DNA of 40,381 nucleotides from contig CAIQEI010000170.1 of assembly GCA_903870815.1 (NCBI GenBank), forward strand, positions 1 through 40,381, given 5' to 3'. The notes below the pieces were generated by a model. That model did no database searches, was not told where the DNA came from, and was given only the letters and a program-made list of their open reading frames with translations. Each line of letters opens with the position of its first letter. Position 1 is the stretch's first letter. This DNA is from an uncultured Verrucomicrobia subdivision 3 bacterium (GTDB lineage Bacteria; Verrucomicrobiota; Verrucomicrobiia; Limisphaerales; UBA11358). Below, piece after piece: positions 20,201 through 28,250 of this stretch. The position numbers were made by a program, and so were the translations under genes.

Positions 20201-23200
20201 AAGTTGATCTTATTTGTGACGCACCAAATGATACTGTCACCGTATTGACCAACGACGGCAGTGGTGGATTTATGGTCGCCGGCACCTATGCCCAGCCCGG
20301 CGGCACACGTTCGATTACGGCCACCGACATCAACGGAGATGGAAAACCTGATTTGATTTGCGCAACCGGACCTAACGTGCTTCAAGTATTTACGAATGAC
20401 GGGACCGGCGGTTTGGTGGTTGCGGGTAATTATGCCGTGGGGAACACTCCTTATTCCGTCGCCGCGGCCGACGTAAATGGAGACGGCAGGGTGGATCTGG
20501 TAGCTGCCAATTTTAATGATAATACCCTTTCTGTCCTGACCAATACCGGCACCGGCAATTTCGTGACGACCGGCACTTATGCGGTGGGCGTACAGCCATC
20601 AATGGTCACTACCGCGGATGTGAATGGGGATGGCAAGCCGGATTTGATCAGCGCGAATTGGGGTGCTGGCACACTTTCAGTATTGACGAATAACGGCAGC
20701 GGCGGTTTTGTAACCGCCGGGAGATATACCGTGGGCGCTGGGCCTGTTTGGGTCGCGGCGGCGGATGTCAACGGGGATGGCAAGGTGGATTTGATCAGCG
20801 CCGATTATTATTCCAACACAATGACCGTGTTGACGAACAATGGCAGCGGTGGTTTTGTGACCGCCGCCCAGTATGTGGTGGGATCAGCGCCATTTTCGAT
20901 TGCGGCGGCCGATGTGAATGGGGACGGCAAGGTGGATTTGGTCTGTGCGAACTCCGGCGAAAGCACGCTTTCGGTGCTGACCAACGACGGCAGCGGTGGC
21001 TTTGTGGCCGCCGGTACATTGGCCGTGGGCAGCGGGCCTGAATGGGTCACGGCGGCGGATCTGAACGGGGATGGCAGAGTGGACTTGGTCAGCGCCAATT
21101 ACAACGGCCCCGCGCTCTCGGTGTTATTGAACACAACCATCTTCCCGGCCTTCCCCATCATCACCCAACAACCGCTGGGTGTGACGGTTGCCCCGGGCGG
21201 AACAGTCAACCTGACGGTAACGGCGACTGGCGCAGATTTGAGCTACCAATGGCAGGCGGGGCCGGCGGGCGGGCCCTATACGAATCTGGTCAATGGCGGA
21301 CAGATCTCGGGGGCCAACAGCAATGTTCTGACCATTGCCAGTGTGACCACCAACTGGGCACTGGCCTATCGAGTGATTGTTACGAACAGTTTCGGTTCTA
21401 TTACCAGCAGTCCGCCGGCCATGCTGGATGTGCGCTTTATTTTCGTCAGTGTAAACGGTCAGCTTGTCACTTCGAACGTGAGCGTTTTGACTTCAAGCGT
21501 CGTCACCATAACCGGTGGCTACCCCGGCGGGTTCCTGTTTTACACGCTGGATGGCAGTCTGCCGACCGCCAGCTCACCATTCTACACCGGTCCAATTACC
21601 TTGACCAGTTCAGCCGTGGTGCAAGTCATGAGCTTAAGTCTGGATTTTTCCGAGGCGGCATATGCTTCCCCCGTCGTTGTGACCTTCATTCCCGATTACA
21701 ACGTCCAAACCTCGGTCCTTGGCAGCGGTACGATCAGCTTGAATCCCACGAACGGACCCTTCTTCAGCAATTCCGTGGTGACGGTGACAGCAACGGCGTC
21801 GGCATACTGGGCGTTTGATCATTGGACGGGTGATGTTTCTGGCAGCCAGAATCCGTTAACCGTGATCGTGGACGGGCCGCTTAATATTCAGGCAGATTTT
21901 GTTCAGGCAGCGTATCCGCTAACCGTCGGCACCCTTGGCGGCGGCACGGTTTCGGTTAACGGACAGGCGATAGTCCCGGCAACCTATTATACCAATGGCA
22001 GTGTCGTAACCTTGGCCGCCACGGCCGGCAGCGGCTGGACTTTCCTTGGCTGGCAAGGCAGTACCAACAGCTTGAGCAATCCGTTGTCCGTTACCATTAC
22101 CCAGACGAACAACCTTCAGGCCATCTTCGGAACGGTCGTGGCGACGAATGCGGTCGGCGGTGGTCGCATCGTGTTGAACCAGACCAATCCCGTTCCTTAT
22201 GGCACAATCCTGACGGCTTCGGCGGTACCCGCCGCCGGAAACTTTTTTGTGATCTGGAGCGGGGCGGCCGGCGGAACGAATGCGCCGGTGACGGTGGTCG
22301 TGACGAACGGGAATCCCACCATCAATGCGCTGTTCTCGACTTTGCCCAATGGAAAATATTCCCTGTCCGTGGCTGTGAATGGCAACGGCTCGGTGGCGGT
22401 CAGTCCGCAACGGAATTACTACAACCTGGGTGACAGTGTCACGTTAAGCGCGTCCGCGACGAATGTGGGTGGCACCTTTTACGGTTGGACCGGGGATGTG
22501 TCATCAACGAATAATTCAATCACGGTCGTGATGACCACCAACAAGGTTGTCTCGGCAAATTTCATTGATTTTATCAAGCCGACTTTGACCATCACTGCAC
22601 CCACCCCGGGGTTGTTTTGGAGCAACCTGCTGTTTACGGTCAAGGGCACGGCCGGCGACAACGTGGCCGTGGCCAATGTGTTTTATCAACTGAATACGAA
22701 TGGTTGGAATCAGCCAACGCCGGTCAATAACTGGTCTAATTGGCAGGCGACCGTTTCGGTCCTGCCGGGCACCAATGTTTTGCAGGCGTATGCCGTGGAT
22801 ACGACCGGCAACCTTTCAACCACCAGTTCCGTCAGTTTTGTTTGTTTCTTGAGCGATGTCTTGCGCGTGCAAACCGTGGGACGAGGCACGATTTCACCCA
22901 ACTACAGCAACGCCTTGTTGCAGGTGGGAGCGAACTACAGTATGACGGCGGCGGTGGTGGCGGGTTCCGGTTTTGCATTTACGAACTGGACCGGCGGGAC
23001 GACCTTGCCGCTGACGGTCCTGACCAACGGACAAGTCCTGCAGTTCCAGATGGTTTCGAATCTGACGTTGCAGGCGAACTTCGTGGACACCAACCGGCCG
23101 ACGCTGGCGATTACGAACGTGATCTCCGGCCTGCAGGTGAGCAACGTGAACTTTGTTGTGAAGGGGTGGGCAACAGACAACGTGGCGGTGGCCGGCGTCT

Positions 23201-24114
23201 ATTGCCAGTTGAACACCGCCGGCTGGTCAAACGCAACGAGTTTCAACGGGACCAACTGGGCGGCGGCGGTGGCATTGGTGGCGGGCACGAACACGATTTC
23301 TGCCTACGCGGTGGACTCAAGCGGAAACAATTCGGCGACCAACTCGGTCAAACTGGTTTATGTGGTCAACGCGCCCCTGACGGTGGAATTGACTGGCCGA
23401 GGCACGATTTCGCCAAACTACAGCAACGCGGTGTTGCAGGTGGGTGTGAACTACAGCCTGACGGCGGCCGTGGTGGCGGGTTCCGGATTTGCGTTTACGA
23501 ACTGGACCGGCGGGACGAACCTGCCGTTGACGGTCCTGACCAACGGACAAGTCCTGCAGTTCCAGATGGTGTCGAACCTGGTGTTGCAGGCGAACTTCGT
23601 GGACACCAACCGGCCGACGCTAACCATAACCGTGCCGACTCAAGGTCAACACATGACCAATGCCCTGGCGGCTGTGGCGGGCACGGCGGGTGATAATTGG
23701 CAAGTAGCCGGCGTCTGGTATCAGTTGAACGGCGGTGCCTGGAACCAGCCGGCCACCACCAATCATTGGACGAACTGGACCACGACCGTCGAACTTCAGA
23801 AAGACACCAACACCATCAAGGCGTATGCTATGGACACCAGCGGCAATATTTCACTGACCAACAGTGTCAGCATTGTTTCCAGCAATGCCTTTTTATTGAA
23901 ACTCGCCTTTACGACAGTGCCGCCGCTGGCAACCAACGGGCTGAATTTTGCGCTGCAAATCTCAACGGGACTCAACGGCCACATCGAAGTGTCAACCAAT
24001 TTGTTGAATTGGCTGACCTTGACCAACTTTATCGGCACCACCCCCACGATGAACTTCCGCGACGCTGCGGCGACCAATTTCAACCGAAGATATTATCGGG
24101 CCGTGGTGCCCTGA
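17203..24114 (+). CDS. Giant secreted multidomain protein: signal peptide, FG-GAP/VCBS x7, carbohydrate-binding-like domain, Ig-like, LamG, Ig-like, FG-GAP/VCBS x7, Ig-like, CHB_HEX_C-like, InlB-B/bacterial-repeat domains, C-terminal STNLxxW domain
   Basis: MKTALSLFATFVLAFQLPAQ signal peptide at in-frame ATG 17203; repeated ADVNGDGKVDLISAN units; two GGSASF..V..SGTAPLSYQWN..GTNI Ig-like units; GIVAWWPAEGNVNDNAG LamG; C-terminus STNLLNWLTL...NFNRRYYRAVVP. Confidence 0.92.
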   Translation: MKTALSLFATFVLAFQLPAQVTFAPATNYLPGGTPTAVVTADMNGDGKVDLICNSANNIVSVLTNDGSGGFVVAGTYAQPPTRSITAADINGDGKPDLICADFYLGTITVSTNDGIGGLVVAGNYAVGNTPYSVAAADVNGDGKVDLVDVNFNDNTLSVLTNTGTGNFVTAGTYAVGVQPSMVTTADVNGDGKADLISANWGGGTLSVLTNDGSGGFVTASTYGVGAGPIWVAAADVNGDGKVDLISADFYSNTMTVLTNNGNGGFLTASHYAVGSGPFSIAAADVNGDGKVDLICANSGDGTLSVLTNDGSGGFAAAGTLAVGSGPEWLAAADLNGDGKVDLVSANINGSGLSVLLNKTAVLPVGTVPTTNGMLVDIDFGAGPLNGGVSAKTGFAAIGQNTNDFWNYYTRDDGAGGFRTSGSLANLQAAGGVGTAVGMSVSDAPGAWGDASGDPMYGTYIYPLDGGNNVVTFTNLPAGQYDVLVYSPDGNSEVTVGGTSYGVKTSYDYAPTSVPVWTEGLQYARWRNVSVGAGQPLMLALHPNTQGKEFLAGLQILGGGPTPPVITQQPQSQTNIVGGSASFDVTVSGTAPLSYQWNLNGTNIVGATNATLTLNPLQLTQAGNYSVLVSNLVGSTNSAVAILAFSLLGCTPPPAGIVAWWPAEGNVNDNAGANNGTLLNGASFAAGEVGQAFLFGTPDAGVKIPANPTLDVGLGGGFTLEGWINPSTLASRGYIAEWNNGDTNLVVPYGVQLEILSPGELGLGAGNLFSDVHGVDGNVHWIMAPGGTITANTFQHVAVTYDKGSGVATLYCNGAIVAQQYLGSFTPLTSSDFYIGRRPAGVGSVGSFSGSIDEFSVYNRALSSAEIQSIYNSGNAGKCYTPVAPVITTQPQDQTNLVGGSASFTVMASGTAPLSYQWNFNGTNIAGATNATLTLNNLPLTLAGNYEVVVADPLGSVTSSPAMLDVQIGFAQVSFAPATNYPVGGISTAVVTADMNGDGKVDLICDAPNDTVTVLTNDGSGGFMVAGTYAQPGGTRSITATDINGDGKPDLICATGPNVLQVFTNDGTGGLVVAGNYAVGNTPYSVAAADVNGDGRVDLVAANFNDNTLSVLTNTGTGNFVTTGTYAVGVQPSMVTTADVNGDGKPDLISANWGAGTLSVLTNNGSGGFVTAGRYTVGAGPVWVAAADVNGDGKVDLISADYYSNTMTVLTNNGSGGFVTAAQYVVGSAPFSIAAADVNGDGKVDLVCANSGESTLSVLTNDGSGGFVAAGTLAVGSGPEWVTAADLNGDGRVDLVSANYNGPALSVLLNTTIFPAFPIITQQPLGVTVAPGGTVNLTVTATGADLSYQWQAGPAGGPYTNLVNGGQISGANSNVLTIASVTTNWALAYRVIVTNSFGSITSSPPAMLDVRFIFVSVNGQLVTSNVSVLTSSVVTITGGYPGGFLFYTLDGSLPTASSPFYTGPITLTSSAVVQVMSLSLDFSEAAYASPVVVTFIPDYNVQTSVLGSGTISLNPTNGPFFSNSVVTVTATASAYWAFDHWTGDVSGSQNPLTVIVDGPLNIQADFVQAAYPLTVGTLGGGTVSVNGQAIVPATYYTNGSVVTLAATAGSGWTFLGWQGSTNSLSNPLSVTITQTNNLQAIFGTVVATNAVGGGRIVLNQTNPVPYGTILTASAVPAAGNFFVIWSGAAGGTNAPVTVVVTNGNPTINALFSTLPNGKYSLSVAVNGNGSVAVSPQRNYYNLGDSVTLSASATNVGGTFYGWTGDVSSTNNSITVVMTTNKVVSANFIDFIKPTLTITAPTPGLFWSNLLFTVKGTAGDNVAVANVFYQLNTNGWNQPTPVNNWSNWQATVSVLPGTNVLQAYAVDTTGNLSTTSSVSFVCFLSDVLRVQTVGRGTISPNYSNALLQVGANYSMTAAVVAGSGFAFTNWTGGTTLPLTVLTNGQVLQFQMVSNLTLQANFVDTNRPTLAITNVISGLQVSNVNFVVKGWATDNVAVAGVYCQLNTAGWSNATSFNGTNWAAAVALVAGTNTISAYAVDSSGNNSATNSVKLVYVVNAPLTVELTGRGTISPNYSNAVLQVGVNYSLTAAVVAGSGFAFTNWTGGTNLPLTVLTNGQVLQFQMVSNLVLQANFVDTNRPTLTITVPTQGQHMTNALAAVAGTAGDNWQVAGVWYQLNGGAWNQPATTNHWTNWTTTVELQKDTNTIKAYAMDTSGNISLTNSVSIVSSNAFLLKLAFTTVPPLATNGLNFALQISTGLNGHIEVSTNLLNWLTLTNFIGTTPTMNFRDAAATNFNRRYYRAVVP
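17260..18276 (+). repeat. FG-GAP/VCBS block 1 (7 units; candidate 7-bladed propeller)
   Basis: Seven successive xxADxNGDGxxDL units in the translation. Confidence 0.85.
20116..21132 (+). repeat. FG-GAP/VCBS block 2 (7 units), duplicate of block 1 at +2856 bp
   Basis: Unit-by-unit match to block 1; cccgccacaaactacc and taattatgccgtggggaacactccttattccgtcgcc recur at offset 2856. Confidence 0.88.
22881..23105 (+). repeat. Internal direct repeat within the giant protein, copy 1
   Basis: GTISPNYSNALLQVGANYSMTAAVVAGSGFAFTNWTGGTTLPLTVLTNGQVLQFQMVSNLTLQANFVDTNRPTL. Confidence 0.88.
23397..23621 (+). repeat. Internal direct repeat within the giant protein, copy 2 (offset 516 bp)
   Basis: GTISPNYSNAVLQVGVNYSLTAAVVAGSGFAFTNWTGGTNLPLTVLTNGQVLQFQMVSNLVLQANFVDTNRPTL. 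Confidence 0.88.
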
Positions 24115-24650
24115 TTTAAGAACCGCGCCAAACTGTGATTAATCGAAAATGCTGACAAGAGCATAATTCCGGTTGCTGGCGGGCGGGGTGCATCTTCAGG
24201 CGTTGCCCCCCGACGGCTGTGTCGCAAACCAGCCGCGCTCCGGTAGCTGCTTGGGTGGGGTAGGGAGCGTCACTCCGTGCGCGTCGTCTCCCTCACCACT
24301 GTCGGGAGTCAGTTTCAACCAGCACCCGTTATTCCTGTTCGTCTCCCGTTCCGGATCGCCGGCAACAACTCCCCGAAAAATTATCATCGCCACACATTGT
24401 CTTGCATATATAATATACAAAATAATGGCGGGTCGGGGTCCTGTTCGTTCCGCCACGTTCGTTCTTTGGCATATCTGACTTTATTTGCCACCAGCTCCTG
24501 CCCTTAGGGTCGGCCGTTGCGCGCATCTCGTCGTCCGCAACGGCCGCCCCCGTTGGAGTTCAAGCTTCAGCTTGTGCTGTAATCCGATCCCGTTCGCGAC
24601 CACGGCTCAGGCAGATCCCTTAAAACTTTACCTTCCAAAACCTATTTTTG

Positions 24651-24729
24651 GTAAAGAAAAGGTAAAGTTCCGGATGCTCTATCAAGCACTTACTAAAGTT
24701 GACCGGTTGTCTGGTAAAGAAACTGGTAC
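24651..24729 (+). repeat. Degenerate intergenic repeat, copy 1
   Basis: gtaaagaaaaggtaaagttccggatgctctatcaagcacttactaaagttgaccggttgtctggtaaagaaactgg. Confidence 0.6.
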
Positions 24730-24944
24730 CGTCAGTTCCGTTATCCGCCAGCGACAGGAGCCTCTGACGATTTCCAAATCCCGGTTCTAACTCTTTGACT
24801 CTGAGGTAAATACTTGGCTCCAAGGCACCTTTTGTCAATTTTCAGCATTTTTAAAACGGGGTATCAAAAAGGCACAAAAAGTATCAAATGGTGTTAAAAA
24901 GTAACATCACAGTTCAATTGATCCATGGTGCCCGTCCGGAAGGT

Positions 24945-25022
24945 TTGGAAAGAAAAGGTAAAGTTTCGGTTGCACTATCAAGCATCTAAACAATGTGACC
25001 CGGTAACTTGGCAAAGTAAACG
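24945..25022 (+). repeat. Degenerate intergenic repeat, copy 2
   Basis: ttggaaagaaaaggtaaagtttcggttgcactatcaagcatctaaacaatgtgacccggtaacttggcaaagtaaacg. Confidence 0.6.
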
Positions 25023-25151
25023 ATCCACCTTGATTGGGCTCGGAATTCACCCGAAAACCTGCCCTAAGAAAAAACACCCCTTTTACTTAGAAACGTCCAG
25101 TTCTTGGGCATAGATGAAATGGGGGAACCCGAAAATTTTAAAAATAGGTGT

Positions 25152-25181
25152 CATAAAGTAGCATGAAGTAGCATAAAGTGG
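25152..25181 (+). repeat. Short tandem repeat, 3 x 10 bp
   Basis: cataaagtag catgaagtag cataaagtgg. Confidence 0.7.
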
Positions 25182-25320
25182 CTTTGCCCGAGGATAAAGC
25201 CCTCGCCGTCGAAGTGGTATGCGCATGTAGACTAGGACACGGAGTGGGTCAATCTGGCACTAATAAATCCTAATAACGCCCCCTGACCGTGGAAATTTCA
25301 CACATTTTTAATCCATAAAC

Positions 25321-25368
25321 GGTCCAATTCCGGATGCTCTATCAAGCGCTTAGAAAAGTTGCCCTGAT
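25321..25368 (+). repeat. Degenerate intergenic repeat, copy 3 (short)
   Basis: ccggatgctctatcaagcgcttagaaaagttg matches copy 1 ccggatgctctatcaagcacttactaaagttg. Confidence 0.6.
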
Positions 25369-25486
25369 TTTGCCGTTTGCCGCACTCCGCACACCTGCCA
25401 ATTATTTGTCAGGCAAACTCGCCGAATTTCCGCCGCCAAAAATACTGGCAGGCTCCGCCGGCGTGCATTAAACTCCGCGCCCTATC

Positions 25487-26461
25487 ATGGAAAAAGTTTT
25501 CATCACTGGTGCGGCCGGCTTCATCGGCAGCAACCTGGTTGATCGTCTGCTCGCCGGCGGCAAATCGGTCGTCGGCTGGGACAATTTTTGCACCGGCCAG
25601 AAAAAATTCCTGTCCGGCGCCCTCAAAAATCCCGGCTTCAAGCTGGTTGAAGGCGACAATCTCGACCTCCCCGCGCTCACCCGGGCGATGGCCGGTTGCG
25701 ACACGGTTTTTCATCTCGCGGCAAACGCGGATGTCCGCTTTGGTCTGGAGCATCCCGCCCGGGATTTGCAGCAGAACACCGTCGCCACCTTCAACGTGCT
25801 CGAAGCCATGCGCGCCAACGGCATCCGGCGCATCGCCTTCAGTTCCACCGGCAGCGTTTATGGCGAAACCCAAATAATCCCCACGCCGGAGGACGCGCCG
25901 TTTCCGGTGCAGACTTCCCTCTACGCCGCGTCCAAGGTGGGCTGCGAAGGCATGATTTCGTCCTATTGCGAAGGCTTCCAGTTCGAGGGCTACATTTTCA
26001 GGTTTGTCTCGATTCTCGGCGAACGCTACACGCACGGCCACGTTTTCGATTTCTATAAGCAACTCTTGGAACATCCCGGCCGGCTGAAAGTCCTTGGCGA
26101 CGGCTCGCAGCGTAAAAGCTACCTCTACGTTCAGGACTGTGTCACCGCCATGCTGCACGCTCTGGATCTTGGCACCGCGAAGACGGCGAAGCACGGCGTG
26201 ACCATCTATAACCTGGGCGCGGAGAATTATGTCCTTGTCAACGATTCCATCCGCTTCATCTGCGGCGCGCTGGGCCTGCAGCCGGAGTTGGAATACTCCG
26301 GCGGCAACAAAGGCTGGGTCGGCGACAATCCGTTCATCTTCCTCGACACCCAAAAAATCCGCGCCACCGGCTGGAAAACTTCCCTGACCATCGAACAGGG
26401 CATCGTCCGCACGCTCCAATGGCTGCAGCAAAACCGGTGGATTTACGAGACGCGCCAATGA
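25487..26461 (+). CDS. NAD-dependent epimerase/dehydratase (UDP-glucose 4-epimerase/heptose-epimerase-like)
   Basis: 324 aa; VFITGAAGFIGSNLVDRLLAGG, FSSTGSVYGETQ, YAASKVGCEGM, LGDGSQRKSYLYVQDCV. Confidence 0.92.
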   Translation: MEKVFITGAAGFIGSNLVDRLLAGGKSVVGWDNFCTGQKKFLSGALKNPGFKLVEGDNLDLPALTRAMAGCDTVFHLAANADVRFGLEHPARDLQQNTVATFNVLEAMRANGIRRIAFSSTGSVYGETQIIPTPEDAPFPVQTSLYAASKVGCEGMISSYCEGFQFEGYIFRFVSILGERYTHGHVFDFYKQLLEHPGRLKVLGDGSQRKSYLYVQDCVTAMLHALDLGTAKTAKHGVTIYNLGAENYVLVNDSIRFICGALGLQPELEYSGGNKGWVGDNPFIFLDTQKIRATGWKTSLTIEQGIVRTLQWLQQNRWIYETRQ

Positions 26462-27264
26462 AGATCGTCCTTACCGGCAGCAGCAGCGGCATCGGCAGGT
26501 TTCTGGCCGACACGCTCGCGGCGCGCGGCCACGAAATCTGCCGGCTCGCCCGCTCGCCGCAGGACGGCTTCAGTTTTAGGTGTGATGTTTCCGACTGGAA
26601 CGCCGTGCAATCCTTGGCCGGAGAAATTTCCTCGAAATGGAAAAGCCTGGACGCGCTCATTTGCTGCGCCGGCATCCAGGACCCGATCGGCCCGGCGATG
26701 GAAATTGACCCGCTGGCGTGGCGGAAAAATCTCGCGGTGAATCTGGATGGGACTTTCTTTCCGATCCGCGCGCTTTACCCGCTGCTGAAAAAATCCCCGG
26801 TCCGCGCCAAAGTCATCTGCTTTTCCGGCGGCGGTTCGACCAGTCCGCGGCCAAACTTTGCGGCTTACGGCGTCGCCAAAACCGGCGTCGTCCGGCTCGT
26901 GGAAACGCTCGCCGCCGAGTGGCAGGGCCGGCCGCCCGACATCAACGCCGTCGCGCCCGGCGCGATCTTCACCCGGATGACCGAGGAAGTCCTGGCGCGC
27001 GGCGAAAAACTGGCGGGATCCGATGAATTCGCCGGCGCGTCCAAGCTTTCGCGCGATAATGCCGCCAGGCTGGAAAAGGTTCTCGGCCTCGTGGAATTTT
27101 TGTTGTCAGAGCAGAGCGACGGTATTTCCGGCAAGCTCATCAGCGCCCCATGGGACCCGTGGTCGGATTTTTCCAAGTTTCGTGACGAGCTGATGAAGTC
27201 CGACCTCTACACCCTGCGCCGCATTGTCCCGGAAGATCGCGGCCGGAATTTTGGAGCCAAATGA
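26458..27264 (+). CDS. Short-chain dehydrogenase/reductase
   Basis: MKIVLTGSSSGIGRFLADTLAARG (TGxxxGIG), YGVAKTG (YxxxK), NAVAPGAIFTRM; ATGA overlap with the upstream gene. Confidence 0.92.
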   Translation: MKIVLTGSSSGIGRFLADTLAARGHEICRLARSPQDGFSFRCDVSDWNAVQSLAGEISSKWKSLDALICCAGIQDPIGPAMEIDPLAWRKNLAVNLDGTFFPIRALYPLLKKSPVRAKVICFSGGGSTSPRPNFAAYGVAKTGVVRLVETLAAEWQGRPPDINAVAPGAIFTRMTEEVLARGEKLAGSDEFAGASKLSRDNAARLEKVLGLVEFLLSEQSDGISGKLISAPWDPWSDFSKFRDELMKSDLYTLRRIVPEDRGRNFGAK

Positions 27265-28250
27265 ACTACGCGATTATCGGCTGCGGATTGATCGGTAAGA
27301 AACGGCTTGCCGCCCTGCCGGCCGGTTCAAAACTCATCGTTGCTTGCGACCCCAATCTGACCCGCGCCGGCGAGTTGGTAAAAATCGCCGGGTCCGGACG
27401 TGCAGTCGCCGATTACCAGCTCGCCGTCGCCGACCCGCAGGTGGATGCGGTGATCGTCGCCACCATCAATTCAGTGCTGGCGGAAGTTTCCGCCGCCGCC
27501 ATCCGCGCCGGGAAGCACGTCCTCGTGGAAAAACCCGCTGGCATTTCCGTTCGTCAGCTTGATGAATTGATTGCGCTCGCCGGCAAGCACGCTGTTTGCG
27601 TGCGTGTCGGTTTCAACCACCGTTATCATCCGGCCTTCCGCCGGGCGCGGGAGATTTTTGATTCCGGCGTGATGGGTGAGCTCATGTTCATTCGCGCGCG
27701 CTACGGCCACGGCGGGCGGGTCGGTTACGACCAGGAATGGCGGGCGGACCCCAAACTTTCCGGCGGCGGCGAATTGATCGACCAAGGCATTCATCTGATT
27801 GATCTGGCGCAGTGGTTTCTCGGCGATTTCAAAACCATCGACGGCCACGCGGCGACATATTTCTGGAAGATGCCGGTGGACGACAACGCGTTTTTAAGTT
27901 TGCGGACGGCGAAAAACCAGACGGCCTGGCTGCACGTCAGCTGCACGGAATGGAAGAATCTCTTTTCGTTCGAGATTTATGGCCGGCACACGAAGCTGCA
28001 CATTGAAGGCCTGGGCGGCAGTTACGGGGTCGAGAAACTTTTTCATTACCAGATGAAGCCGGAAATGGGGATTCCCGACACCAAAGTTTATGAATTCCCC
28101 GGTCCGGACGAATCGTGGCGCGCCGAAATGACCGAGTTTGAGCGGGATATCCGGCTGAAACAAAAACCTGACGCCGGACTTGCAGAAGCGCGCGCGGCAT
28201 TGCAGATTGTCGAGGAGATTTACCTGAAAAGCAGAAACACCAACCTATGA
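27261..28250 (+). CDS. Gfo/Idh/MocA-family oxidoreductase
   Basis: 329 aa; YAIIGCGLIGKKRLAAL, HVLVEKPAGIS (EKP), VGFNHRYHPAF. Confidence 0.93.
   Translation: MNYAIIGCGLIGKKRLAALPAGSKLIVACDPNLTRAGELVKIAGSGRAVADYQLAVADPQVDAVIVATINSVLAEVSAAAIRAGKHVLVEKPAGISVRQLDELIALAGKHAVCVRVGFNHRYHPAFRRAREIFDSGVMGELMFIRARYGHGGRVGYDQEWRADPKLSGGGELIDQGIHLIDLAQWFLGDFKTIDGHAATYFWKMPVDDNAFLSLRTAKNQTAWLHVSCTEWKNLFSFEIYGRHTKLHIEGLGGSYGVEKLFHYQMKPEMGIPDTKVYEFPGPDESWRAEMTEFERDIRLKQKPDAGLAEARAALQIVEEIYLKSRNTNL

Noticed and set aside
17260-24114. CRISPR-like regular repeats
   Set aside because: The regular repeats are in-frame protein repeats (NGDG units and Ig/InlB modules), not short identical repeats with unique spacers.
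24485-25113. Small ORFs (101 aa and 62 aa) containing the KEKVKFR peptide as real genes
   Set aside because: Low-complexity context, no initiation signals, degenerate third copy; better treated as repeat DNA or coding remnants.
25409-26458. 349-aa minus-strand ORF opposite the NAD-dependent epimerase
   Set aside because: Shadow ORF; sense-strand product has all SDR motifs.
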